NCBI GenBank assembly: GCA_023135745.1
Contig: JAGLSM010000095.1
Coordinates: 1 to 7,366, forward strand
Origin: Spirochaetota bacterium
GTDB lineage: Bacteria > Spirochaetota > JAGLSM01
Length of the DNA stretch: 7,366 nt
Direction of reading: 5' to 3'
In this document: positions 1 through 5,833 of the stretch, piece after piece
How the letters are laid out: each line of letters starts with the position of its first letter
Position numbering within the stretch: position 1 is the first letter of the stretch
Translations under genes and position numbers: made by a program
The notes under the pieces: model-generated
The model's input: the letters and a program-made list of their open reading frames with translations, nothing else
Told to the model about the DNA's origin: nothing
Database searches by the model: none

Positions 1-1479
1 AATAGCTGATTTTAAATCACTTTTTTGGGTTTCTTCAATAAGAGGATAGACAACAAAACCCTGTCTGCCTGCAGCGAGCTGCTGTTCAAGACAGGAGTAT
101 GCCTTTGAGGAATCCCCCTTAAGCCACCTTGTAATAACAGGTTTTCTTCCATGAGGAAGACCAATAATTCTTGATTCTGAAAAATCTCCATAGGCTGTCA
201 TCGCAAGACTCCTGGGGATCGGCGTTGCCGACATAGAAAGATAATCTACCTGATCTCCTTTTTCCCTCAAAGCTCTTCTTTGCTTTACACCAAACCTATG
301 CTGTTCATCTATAATGATAAGAGCAAGTTCTCTGAATTTGACATCCTCATTAAACAAAGCATGTGTACCAATAATAACATTAAATTCACCGGTTAAGAGA
401 CCTTCAAGTATCTTTCCACGCTCTTTTTTTGCAGTCTTACCGGATAAAAAAACAGGTTTTATTCCGATACCTTCAAGATACAATTTTATTTTTCTGTAAA
501 TCTGATTCGCGAGAACAGAGGTTGGCACTGCAATTGCCGCCTGATAACCTGAAGAAACCGCAAGATAAACAGCAGCTGAGGCGACTGCGGTTTTTCCGGA
601 CCCGACATCGCCCATCAAAAGTCTCTGCATTGGTTTGGATGACAGCATATCTTTATAAATTTCTTTTATTACCTTATTCTGACCATCTGTCAATCTGAAT
701 CCGAATTGATTCTCCAATTTAACAAATAATCCATTTGCTGAATAAGTCCGGGATTTACGTATACTGTTTCTAAATATCCTGCGGTATAAAATACCCATCT
801 CAAACAAGAATAGTTCTATATAACTGAATGTCTTTCTGGCATTTTCAAGATTAGTTTCATCAGCAGGAAAATGCATCGCTCTAAGAGCAGAATCAAATGA
901 CACAAGTCCCCGCTTCCGTCTTAAGTATTCAGGAAGCACTTCAGAAAAAGTGTCATACTTTTCAAGAAGACTCAATATAGAACGTCTGATAATCTTCTGA
1001 CCTAAGCCTTCGGTTAAAGGATAGATGGGAACAAATCTGCCGAATGACATACTCTGTTTATCAGATTCATCCAGAATTTCAAAATCAAACTGAGAAGCCT
1101 GCCATTCCCCGTATAAAAAGGAAAATACTCCGTAAACGACAATTTCCAATTCTTCGGTAAGAATTCCTCTCAGATAAGCCCGGTTAAAACAAACCAATGA
1201 AGCCTGATATAATCCGTCAAATAAAACAACCTTAAGAAGACGGCCTTTTCCTTTAATAGGAATAAGTTTTTGTCCAATGATCTTTGCTCTTACTACAACC
1301 GGGTTTAAACCGTCAGAATCCGCGAAATGTGAAAATTTTGTCCTGTCCTGATGTTCTCTGGGAAGGTGAAGAAGCAGCTGTCCTTCAGTTTCAATATTGA
1401 GTTTTTTTAAGATCGATGCGGTACGATGCCCTATACCCTTTATGTATCTAACAGGGTTTTTTAAATTTGGCAGAAGCAT
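1..1479 (-). CDS. recG: ATP-dependent DNA helicase RecG, C-terminal part cut off by the window edge
   Basis: RecG is a monomeric cytosolic superfamily 2 helicase that remodels stalled replication forks and Holliday-type junctions. I translated this frame by hand because it has no stop inside the window. It begins MLLPNLKNPVRYIKGIG with the usual N-terminal helix-hairpin-helix-like and OB wedge region (about residues 1-250). Helicase domain 1 follows, with Walker A GDVGSGKT at about 290-297, the Walker B box DEQHRFG at about 391-397 and the family-specific motif III SATPIPRSL shortly after. 493 residues are present. RecG is usually around 680-700 residues, so the rest of helicase domain 2 and the C-terminal TRD/wedge-contact region lie beyond position 1. 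The ATG at 1479 is separated from the TGA of the upstream DUF2225 gene by one base, with only a weak GGGAAG upstream, so translation is probably coupled. No frameshift is seen. Identification is firm. Confidence 0.96.
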   Translation of the reverse strand, partial: MLLPNLKNPVRYIKGIGHRTASILKKLNIETEGQLLLHLPREHQDRTKFSHFADSDGLNPVVVRAKIIGQKLIPIKGKGRLLKVVLFDGLYQASLVCFNRAYLRGILTEELEIVVYGVFSFLYGEWQASQFDFEILDESDKQSMSFGRFVPIYPLTEGLGQKIIRRSILSLLEKYDTFSEVLPEYLRRKRGLVSFDSALRAMHFPADETNLENARKTFSYIELFLFEMGILYRRIFRNSIRKSRTYSANGLFVKLENQFGFRLTDGQNKVIKEIYKDMLSSKPMQRLLMGDVGSGKTAVASAAVYLAVSSGYQAAIAVPTSVLANQIYRKIKLYLEGIGIKPVFLSGKTAKKERGKILEGLLTGEFNVIIGTHALFNEDVKFRELALIIIDEQHRFGVKQRRALREKGDQVDYLSMSATPIPRSLAMTAYGDFSESRIIGLPHGRKPVITRWLKGDSSKAYSCLEQQLAAGRQGFVVYPLIEETQKSDLKSAI

Positions 1480-1480
1480 G

Positions 1481-2359
1481 TCAGATTAGTTTCTTCCCTA
1501 ATTCTGCTTCAATTTCTTTGATGTATTGAGATATCTTATCATAAAGATCATGAGCCATATCAAGAATCATACTGGGTTTTGATTTGCTGGATTTTCCGGT
1601 TCCAAACAGTTTTGAAATTACCCGCTTGGTCACAATGTATTTTTTTGCTCTTTTCTCAAGATCTTTTTCAAGGAACCCCATTTTAAACTGTAAAATACTT
1701 ACTATATACAAAAAACCTTCATAACCCCAGTTTTTATCCGTATCGGGTCCAAGCTTTATCCCGTCAAGTGACTCCTGACCTGTTTGTATATTACTCATAC
1801 TTGTCTCATAAAAATGTTTCGCGTTTCTATACATAATATTCTGTATATATCCGTAGTTTCCCTTTTTTTCTTCAGCCTCAAGATCCCCTAACATCCAAGC
1901 AGCTCTCAAAGCACAAATACCCTTTTTTACTGTTGGAGCAACCCCTTTGTCCATAAATGAATAGCAATTAAGCGCAAGAAAATAACTTGCAATACCTTTT
2001 TTTTCATCTCTGGGCTGATCGAAATCAAGAGGTCCAAAGGTCTGAAGTACGAGCTGGATTCTCTTGTCAGCATTGCTCTGGGCTGAATCGAGGTTTTTTT
2101 CCGGGATTTTTTCAAAATCTTCATGAAACACAGCATACAGACAATCCGGACAAACAGTTATGGGATATTTTAGAGGATTAATTTTTCCGTATTTTTTGCT
2201 TGGTTCATACAAACGTCTAAGTTCATCTGTAAGCTTTCCCGCTATCAGCCTGCCTCTTCCGGACAATAACTCTTCCCTTATGAATTCCCTGCCGCATACA
2301 GGACAGGCTGTTGTATTTTTCAGATAATAGGTGGTCTTTAACTGGTCTTCGTTTTGCAA
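1481..2359 (-). CDS. DUF2225 family protein with paired CxxC zinc-ribbon-like motifs
   Basis: This 292-residue soluble protein has no signal peptide or membrane segment. The N-terminal part has two CxxC pairs, C19-P-V-C22 and C70-P-D-C73, separated by a basic segment. The spacing suggests that they bind one zinc ion together. The phrase YPITVCPDCLYAVF is typical of DUF2225. The remainder (about 95-292) is helical and TPR-like, ending in a lysine-rich segment (about 240-262) and an amphipathic helix. The family is found in Firmicutes and spirochaetes, and its biochemical role is unknown to me. I take the TTG at 2359 as the start because an AAAGGA Shine-Dalgarno sits 8 bases upstream and no in-frame ATG is close by. 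The gene lies 22 bases after the oxidoreductase gene and one base before recG, so it is the middle gene of a probable three-gene operon. The A8 run near the middle of the coding strand (1997-2004) is in frame and causes no disruption. Confidence 0.85.
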   Translation of the reverse strand: MQNEDQLKTTYYLKNTTACPVCGREFIREELLSGRGRLIAGKLTDELRRLYEPSKKYGKINPLKYPITVCPDCLYAVFHEDFEKIPEKNLDSAQSNADKRIQLVLQTFGPLDFDQPRDEKKGIASYFLALNCYSFMDKGVAPTVKKGICALRAAWMLGDLEAEEKKGNYGYIQNIMYRNAKHFYETSMSNIQTGQESLDGIKLGPDTDKNWGYEGFLYIVSILQFKMGFLEKDLEKRAKKYIVTKRVISKLFGTGKSSKSKPSMILDMAHDLYDKISQYIKEIEAELGKKLI

Positions 2360-2367
2360 TGCAATTT

Positions 2368-2373
2368 TCCTTT
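2368..2373 (-). promoter_or_regulatory. Ribosome binding site that fixes a TTG start
   Basis: On the minus strand this reads AAAGGA and lies 8 bases before the TTG at 2359. It is the main reason for choosing that non-ATG start for the DUF2225 gene. Confidence 0.6.
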
Positions 2374-2381
2374 AAAAATTA

Positions 2382-3353
2382 TTACATCTTAGACAATATA
2401 TCAGCAACTATAACTTCGCCATGTTCCCTTGAATTTTCAATTAAAATTCTTTCAAGTTCAACTCCCGCCTGAATAATTCCTGCAAGATATATTCCGTCTA
2501 TATTTGCTTCATAGGTTTCCTGAAAATACGCGGCCTTACCGTCACTCTCGTTGACATTTATTCCGGCTTTTTTAAGAAATTCTATATTAGGTATATACCC
2601 TGTCAAGAGGAGTACAACGTCATTTTCAAATACCTGCTCACCCTTTTCCTTTACCCAGATAGTAACATTGTCTTCCCTTATCTCCTTTAACAGAGAACCG
2701 CCCAGAAATTGTATATCCCCTTCCGTAATTGCCCTCTGAATCCTTGTATAAGTCCACGGTTTCATCCTGAAGAATTGTTCTTTTCTGTACGATAAAATAA
2801 CCTGCACATTGTTAGCTGATAATTCCAGAGCTGCTTCAGCGGCAGAATCCCCTCCGCCGACAACAAGAACCTTCATTCCTTCATAGAGATAAGGCTCCTT
2901 GTAATAATGAGAAACCTTGTGGAGGTTTTCTCCGGGCACATGTAAAATACGCGGAATATGAAAACTTCCGGTAGCAATCACAATTTTTTTTGCCCTAAGC
3001 TGTACATCCATACTGTTTCTGTTTTTACATTTAACAACAAAAGCATTATTGCTGCCGAGTATTTCATAAGCCTCATGCCATAAATAATATGTTACATTCA
3101 TCAGTCTGGCTATTTTCTGATAATACCGTATAGTTTCGTTTCTACCGGGATTGGATTCTGCTGATGTAAATATATGACCTCTCAGCGCAAGTTGAGCAGC
3201 AGATGAAAAAAACTTCATATTTTTTGGAAATTTAGTAAGTGAATAAGCAATACAGCCAAGCTCAATTACAGCAATTTTGAAACCTTTTTCAGAAGCCTCT
3301 CTGGCAACAGATAATCCGGCAGGACCAGCCCCAATGATAATAATATCGAACAT
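2382..3353 (-). CDS. YpdA-like FAD-dependent NAD(P)H oxidoreductase (putative bacillithiol-disulfide-reductase family)
   Basis: This is a cytosolic two-dinucleotide-fold flavoprotein of 323 residues. The N-terminal FAD fold has GAGPAG at residues 8-13 and an acidic E31 ending the second strand. It is followed by FPKNMKFFSSA, the signature stretch of YpdA (compare NYPTHQTFFSSS in staphylococcal YpdA, from memory). ATG at 127-129 closes the FAD domain, and VSHYYKEP follows. The NAD(P)H fold has VVGGGDSAAE (about 164-173), with LLTGY near 250 and GIYLAG near 287 plus IENSREHG at the C-terminal end. There is no CxxC, which separates it from thioredoxin reductase. In Firmicutes YpdA acts in bacillithiol recycling. 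Here the FAD motif has Ala12 where the staphylococcal enzyme has Cys14, so the substrate is uncertain. The frame allows an earlier ATG at 3365, but AAGGA directly abuts that codon, while it lies 11 bases before the ATG at 3353, which gives the typical start MFDIIIIGAG. Confidence 0.85.
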   Translation of the reverse strand: MFDIIIIGAGPAGLSVAREASEKGFKIAVIELGCIAYSLTKFPKNMKFFSSAAQLALRGHIFTSAESNPGRNETIRYYQKIARLMNVTYYLWHEAYEILGSNNAFVVKCKNRNSMDVQLRAKKIVIATGSFHIPRILHVPGENLHKVSHYYKEPYLYEGMKVLVVGGGDSAAEAALELSANNVQVILSYRKEQFFRMKPWTYTRIQRAITEGDIQFLGGSLLKEIREDNVTIWVKEKGEQVFENDVVLLLTGYIPNIEFLKKAGINVNESDGKAAYFQETYEANIDGIYLAGIIQAGVELERILIENSREHGEVIVADILSKM

Positions 3354-3405
3354 AGAAATTTTCATCCTTAACTAAACTTTTGTTTAACAATGTATTACAA
3401 TTTAT

Positions 3406-3411
3406 TATAAT
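3406..3411 (+). promoter_or_regulatory. TATAAT -10 element for the divergent STAS-YdcF unit
   Basis: ATTATAAT at 3404-3411 is its own reverse complement, so a perfect TATAAT is offered on the plus strand too. The plus-strand -35 candidates are poor: TTTAAC at 3383-3388 with a 17-base spacer, or TTGTTT at 3380-3385 with a 20-base spacer. A start near 3418 would fall inside the AAGGGG ribosome binding site, so this element may not be the real promoter of the STAS gene. Confidence 0.3.
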
Positions 3412-3415
3412 ACAC

Positions 3416-3421
3416 AAGGGG
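3416..3421 (+). promoter_or_regulatory. Distant Shine-Dalgarno AAGGGG before the STAS gene
   Basis: AAGGGG is the only purine-rich motif before the ATG at 3436, but 14 bases separate it from the start, more than the usual 5-10. Eight of those bases form an uninterrupted A run (3423-3430). No in-frame ATG, GTG or TTG lies closer. Confidence 0.4.
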
Positions 3422-3435
3422 TAAAAAAAACAATT

Positions 3436-3798
3436 ATGTCGCAACTTCAAATAAGTACAGAACAAATAGATAAAGCATATGATATTTATATCATAAGACC
3501 AGACGGTTTGGTTGATTTGTTAACAGCACCCGACCTGGAGAGCTGTATTGAAGATATTTTAGCTAAAAAATCATATAATATTATAATTGACATGAAAAAG
3601 ACGAATTATATTTCCAGCGCAGGATGGGGTATTTTTATTGCCCTTATTAGAAACATAAGAGAAAGTAACGGCGATCTTGTTTTTGTAAATGTAAACGAGG
3701 AAGTCAGGGGATCTTTTAATATGCTTGAATTATCGTCAAAATTTAACAATTTTTCCAATATTGAAGATGCCGTTTCATACTTTAAAAAAGAAAAATAA
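3436..3798 (+). CDS. STAS-domain protein, anti-sigma factor antagonist type
   Basis: This 120-residue protein is a single STAS domain of normal length. It has an N-terminal strand pair (DIYIIRPDGLVDLLTAPDLE, about 16-35), the core strand NIIIDMKKTNYISSAGWGIF (about 48-67), and then an alternating helix-strand pattern ending in the DAVSYFKKEK helix. Aligning SSAG with DSSG of SpoIIAA places the phosphoacceptor serine at S61, which is retained, although the preceding Asp is replaced by Ser. Members of this family bind or release serine-kinase anti-sigma factors of the RsbW/SpoIIAB type, depending on phosphorylation. No such kinase or phosphatase is encoded in the window. The gene is the first of a two-gene plus-strand unit, with the YdcF gene starting 4 bases after its TAA, and it diverges from the oxidoreductase operon. 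Whether it acts on the sigma-like protein encoded nearby is speculation. Confidence 0.88.
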   Translation: MSQLQISTEQIDKAYDIYIIRPDGLVDLLTAPDLESCIEDILAKKSYNIIIDMKKTNYISSAGWGIFIALIRNIRESNGDLVFVNVNEEVRGSFNMLELSSKFNNFSNIEDAVSYFKKEK

Positions 3799-3802
3799 TC
3801 CT

Positions 3803-4423
3803 TTGAAATTTAAATTTTCACAGCAAAAGAAAAAACTCGTGCTGCTTGCAGTTTCGTTGCTGATACCAATTATTTTTGTATCCTCAATATTTATTTTATA
3901 CAGATACTTTTATAATTCAATTGAAACAGAAGCCTCAAAAAACCAAATCATTAAATCCGATGTTATAGTTATTTTCGGGGCGGCTATTGCTTATCGCGGA
4001 AGACCCAGTCTGATTCTAAAAATGAGAATAATGCAGGGTCTTAAATTGTATAAAAACGGATTCTCGAAATACTTTATTCTGACAGGCGGTGTGGGATGGG
4101 CACCTCCTGCCGAGTCAGTAGTTATGAAAAACATATTATTAAAAAACGGCATCCCTGAAAAAAATATTTTCCTTGAGACAAAGAGCAAGTCTACAAAATC
4201 GCAGGTAAGTTACGCTATTTCCATAATAAAAAAGCAAAAATGGAAAAACGCGCTGCTTGTCAGCGATCCCATTCACATGTACCGAATAAAAAAGTATTTC
4301 AGTTACAGCGGAATACAGGCTTATTCAGCACCTGTGCGGAATATTCATCTCAGTAAAAAAAAGACCCATATTTATATAAAAATGGAGATACTTAAATTAA
4401 TTTCCTACTACCTGTTTGATTGA
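3803..4423 (+). CDS. DUF218/YdcF-like membrane-anchored protein
   Basis: This is a protein of about 206 residues with a basic N-terminus (KFKFSQQKKK), one hydrophobic segment (about 11-33) and a DUF218 domain outside the membrane (about 52-180). The N-in, C-out anchor topology is inferred from the charges. DUF218 landmarks include DVIVIFGAAI (about 53-62), GRPS, ILTGGVG (about 92-98), the following E104, an ETKSKSTKSQ segment matching the family E-x4-S/T-N type motif, and LLVSDPIHMYR (about 151-161) with the conserved His. The family includes SanA and YdcF and is linked to cell-envelope functions; the substrate is unknown. The frame is open back to a TTG at 3725 inside the STAS gene, but that would prepend residues that are not family-like. 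I prefer the TTG at 3803, 4 bases after the STAS stop and just before the basic residues and membrane segment. No good Shine-Dalgarno is seen, so coupling to the STAS gene is likely. Confidence 0.8.
   Translation: MKFKFSQQKKKLVLLAVSLLIPIIFVSSIFILYRYFYNSIETEASKNQIIKSDVIVIFGAAIAYRGRPSLILKMRIMQGLKLYKNGFSKYFILTGGVGWAPPAESVVMKNILLKNGIPEKNIFLETKSKSTKSQVSYAISIIKKQKWKNALLVSDPIHMYRIKKYFSYSGIQAYSAPVRNIHLSKKKTHIYIKMEILKLISYYLFD
4355..4385 (-). terminator. Candidate intrinsic terminator of the sigma-ruvC-yebC-PilZ unit, inside the opposing YdcF gene
   Basis: On the minus strand, 7-37 bases past the sigma-gene stop, CCAT (4382-4385) pairs with ATGG (4366-4369). After one T-T mismatch, TTT pairs with AAA around a TATA loop. 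A GTC spacer and an unbroken T8 run (4355-4362) follow. The stem is weak, with only two G-C pairs, but the run of eight T in the right place makes it credible. Confidence 0.42.
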
Positions 4424-4443
4424 GATATCCCCCCATTTTTTTT
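4378..4443 (+). terminator. Weak candidate terminator for the STAS-YdcF unit
   Basis: On the plus strand AAAAATGG (4378-4385) can pair with CCATTTTT (4433-4440), extended by GATA (4387-4390) with TATC (4426-4429). The T8 run at 4436-4443 follows and partly overlaps the stem. The loop is about 35 bases, which is long for an intrinsic terminator. No other candidate is seen after the YdcF stop. Confidence 0.22.
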
Positions 4444-5279
4444 ATTTTCTTTGCTGCCCTGTTAACTGCGGTTGAAACAGTACCAAGCGGAATATCAAGA
4501 TAATATGAAATCTCTTTTATTGTAACAACTGCTGTCTGCCGTTTCAGCTTCTTAATCATACTGTATCGTGTCTTATCAATGTTTATTAATCGTTTTTTGT
4601 ACATTTGATACCCGGAAGCTTCTGATTCATGAATATAAAGTTGCCGTTCTATTCTTTTTTTAGCCTGCAATAAACAGGTAATTTTGTTCTTTAGTTTATT
4701 ATTCATTTCTTCTACAAACCTGTATCTATTTTTAAGTTCAAGATACATTTTATAAACTCGATACCGGTTTTGATTAAAAATTGTACATATAGATAAAATG
4801 TCATCTCTCTCTAAAAGACCGGGATAACGTATTTTAAGAATGTAGAATTCCTTTTTTGAGAGGTTGGAGCAAAGTTTTTTGAAAATCTCAATTTCATTAT
4901 CATTATCAAATCTGCTATGAAAAGAAGTTTGGTACTCATTAACTCTCTCCATGCAAAGAAGAGACGATTCTTTACGTTTAATATTCAAAAAAGAGTTTCG
5001 CAGCACAGTGTAAAACCATGTAGTAAATTTCGTATTCTTAATATTGTATGAACGAAGTATCGCATGTATACGGTTAAAAATATCATTATAGAACCGGTCA
5101 ACTGTCTCTGAATCAGGAGAACCGTTTTTATAGGGAAAACTATAAATTACCGGGATCAGCAACGGCAATATCTCGGATAATACAACTTCTTCTCCGTTTT
5201 TATAATCATGAAGAAGCTTCTTGATTTTGATATCAAAACTTTCTTTATTGAGCTTATTGCTGTCTATTTCCTTCATCAT
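4392..5279 (-). CDS. Sigma-70-like (ECF-type) regulator with extended middle region and C-terminal HTH
   Basis: This 295-residue soluble protein is highly charged and rich in Lys, Arg, Asn and Ile. Residues about 15-105 resemble sigma region 2, ending in TKFTTWFYTVLRNSFLNIKR (84-103), the ECF-like region 2.3/2.4 signature. Residues about 138-186 (NLSKKEFYILKIRYPG, then LERDDILSICTIFNQ) look like a region 4 helix-turn-helix, but a degenerate one. A Lys/Glu-rich helical stretch (about 187-245) follows. A second HTH (about 246-282) reads TIKEISYYLDIPLGTVSTAVNRAAKKIKK, close to the region 4.2 consensus ending in PLGTV. ECF sigmas are normally about 160-200 residues with one region 4. It could be a divergent sigma factor or another transcription regulator derived from one. 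The ATG-ATG start at 5279 has no visible Shine-Dalgarno. Its end overlaps the convergent YdcF gene by 32 bases. It follows ruvC by 54 bases. Confidence 0.65.
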   Translation of the reverse strand: MMKEIDSNKLNKESFDIKIKKLLHDYKNGEEVVLSEILPLLIPVIYSFPYKNGSPDSETVDRFYNDIFNRIHAILRSYNIKNTKFTTWFYTVLRNSFLNIKRKESSLLCMERVNEYQTSFHSRFDNDNEIEIFKKLCSNLSKKEFYILKIRYPGLLERDDILSICTIFNQNRYRVYKMYLELKNRYRFVEEMNNKLKNKITCLLQAKKRIERQLYIHESEASGYQMYKKRLINIDKTRYSMIKKLKRQTAVVTIKEISYYLDIPLGTVSTAVNRAAKKIKKMGGYLNQTGSRKLI

Positions 5280-5283
5280 ACAT

Positions 5284-5312
5284 GAAGAACAAATTAAGAT
5301 TTAAAAAGTTCC
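5284..5312 (-). promoter_or_regulatory. Possible ECF-type promoter ahead of the sigma-like gene
   Basis: On the minus strand GGAACTT (5306-5312) equals the -35 core recognised by sigma-E-type ECF factors. A 16-base spacer puts the -10 region near 5284-5289 (TTCTTC), which is not a clear consensus. Transcription would start around 5277, practically on the ATG codons at 5279 and 5276, implying a leaderless message. It fits autoregulation by the encoded sigma-like protein but rests on one short motif. Confidence 0.2.
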
Positions 5313-5333
5313 CAAATTCTTGATTTTTTTACT

Positions 5334-5828
5334 TTAAATTTTTAAAATTTCCCGCATTACAGGAGAAGACTGCGACAGACAAATGGCAGCAGAAAGCGCG
5401 TCCGCCGCGTCATCCGGTTTAGGTATCGTTTCAAGACCAAGAATAAGTCTTACCATATTCTGAACCTGTTTCTTATCCGCGCGTCCGCTTCCGGTAACTC
5501 CCTGCTTTATCTGTAAAGGAGTATAAGAAACTATCGGAATATCCTTATCCGCCAGACACATCAGAATAACTCCGCGGCTGTGACTCACGGATATCGCGGT
5601 TTTAGCATTTTTTGCGAAAAAGATAGATTCAACAGCAGCCTGATCAGGTTTGTACTTTTCAATTAATCCCAGTAATTCATCTCTGACAAGACAAAGCCGT
5701 TTTTCAAGAGATAGTCCGGCAGGAGTTTTAATCACACCATAATCAATAACGGATAGAGTATTTCCCTTCTTCAAAAGAAAGCCGTATCCTGTTGCAGCAA
5801 GTCCGGGGTCAATCCCCATTATTGTCAA
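5334..5828 (-). CDS. ruvC: Crossover junction endodeoxyribonuclease RuvC
   Basis: RuvC is the dimeric, Mg-dependent Holliday junction resolvase of the RuvABC system. This copy has 164 residues, the normal length. The RNase H-fold catalytic carboxylates are all visible: D7 in GIDPG, E67 in AVESIFF, and D140 and D143 in PDDAADALSAAIC. The conserved YTPLQIKQGVTGSGRADKKQV segment (about 102-122) is also intact, so the enzyme should be active. I choose the TTG at 5828 because GAGGA (5838-5842) lies 9 bases upstream of it. The alternative ATG at 5819 would be 18 bases from that motif. The start is 5 bases after the yebC stop, and the ribosome binding site lies within the last codons of yebC. ruvA and ruvB, often adjacent in other bacteria, are not in the downstream position here; a sigma-like gene follows instead. 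Confidence 0.96.
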   Translation of the reverse strand: MTIMGIDPGLAATGYGFLLKKGNTLSVIDYGVIKTPAGLSLEKRLCLVRDELLGLIEKYKPDQAAVESIFFAKNAKTAISVSHSRGVILMCLADKDIPIVSYTPLQIKQGVTGSGRADKKQVQNMVRLILGLETIPKPDDAADALSAAICLSQSSPVMREILKI

Positions 5829-5833
5829 AGGGT

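Larger units (their letters stand above)
3404..3433 (-). promoter_or_regulatory. Candidate sigma-70 promoter for the oxidoreductase-DUF2225-recG operon
   Basis: On the minus strand there is TTGTTT (3428-3433), an 18-base spacer and a perfect TATAAT (3404-3409). Transcription would start near 3397, about 45 bases before the ATG at 3353 and upstream of the AAGGA ribosome binding site. The -10 matches consensus but the -35 matches only at TTG. It is the only good promoter candidate between the two divergent units. Confidence 0.45.

Noticed and set aside
314..698. Two plus-strand open frames of 61 and 89 codons
   Set aside because: They lie wholly inside recG, whose helicase motifs are unmistakable on the other strand. 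Their translations show no domain and no ribosome binding site.
1927..2181. Overlapping small open frames on both strands within the DUF2225 gene
   Set aside because: They are out-of-frame shadows of a well-supported gene. The A8 run nearby raises a frameshift question, but the main frame continues intact across it.
3371..3385. Short hairpin TAAAC-TTTT-GTTTA between the divergent genes
   Set aside because: It has only five base pairs, one of them G-C, and no T run on either side that would make a terminator. It is too short to support an operator claim.
3725..3802. Longer version of the YdcF gene starting at TTG 3725 inside the STAS gene
   Set aside because: The added 26 residues come from an alternate frame of the STAS gene and do not resemble a signal anchor. 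The TTG at 3803 directly precedes the basic residues and membrane segment.
5291..5330. Plus-strand stem AAGATTT / AAATTCTT followed by a T run
   Set aside because: The stem is imperfect and nothing on the plus strand ends here. On the minus strand no T run follows, so it does not work as a terminator for ruvC.
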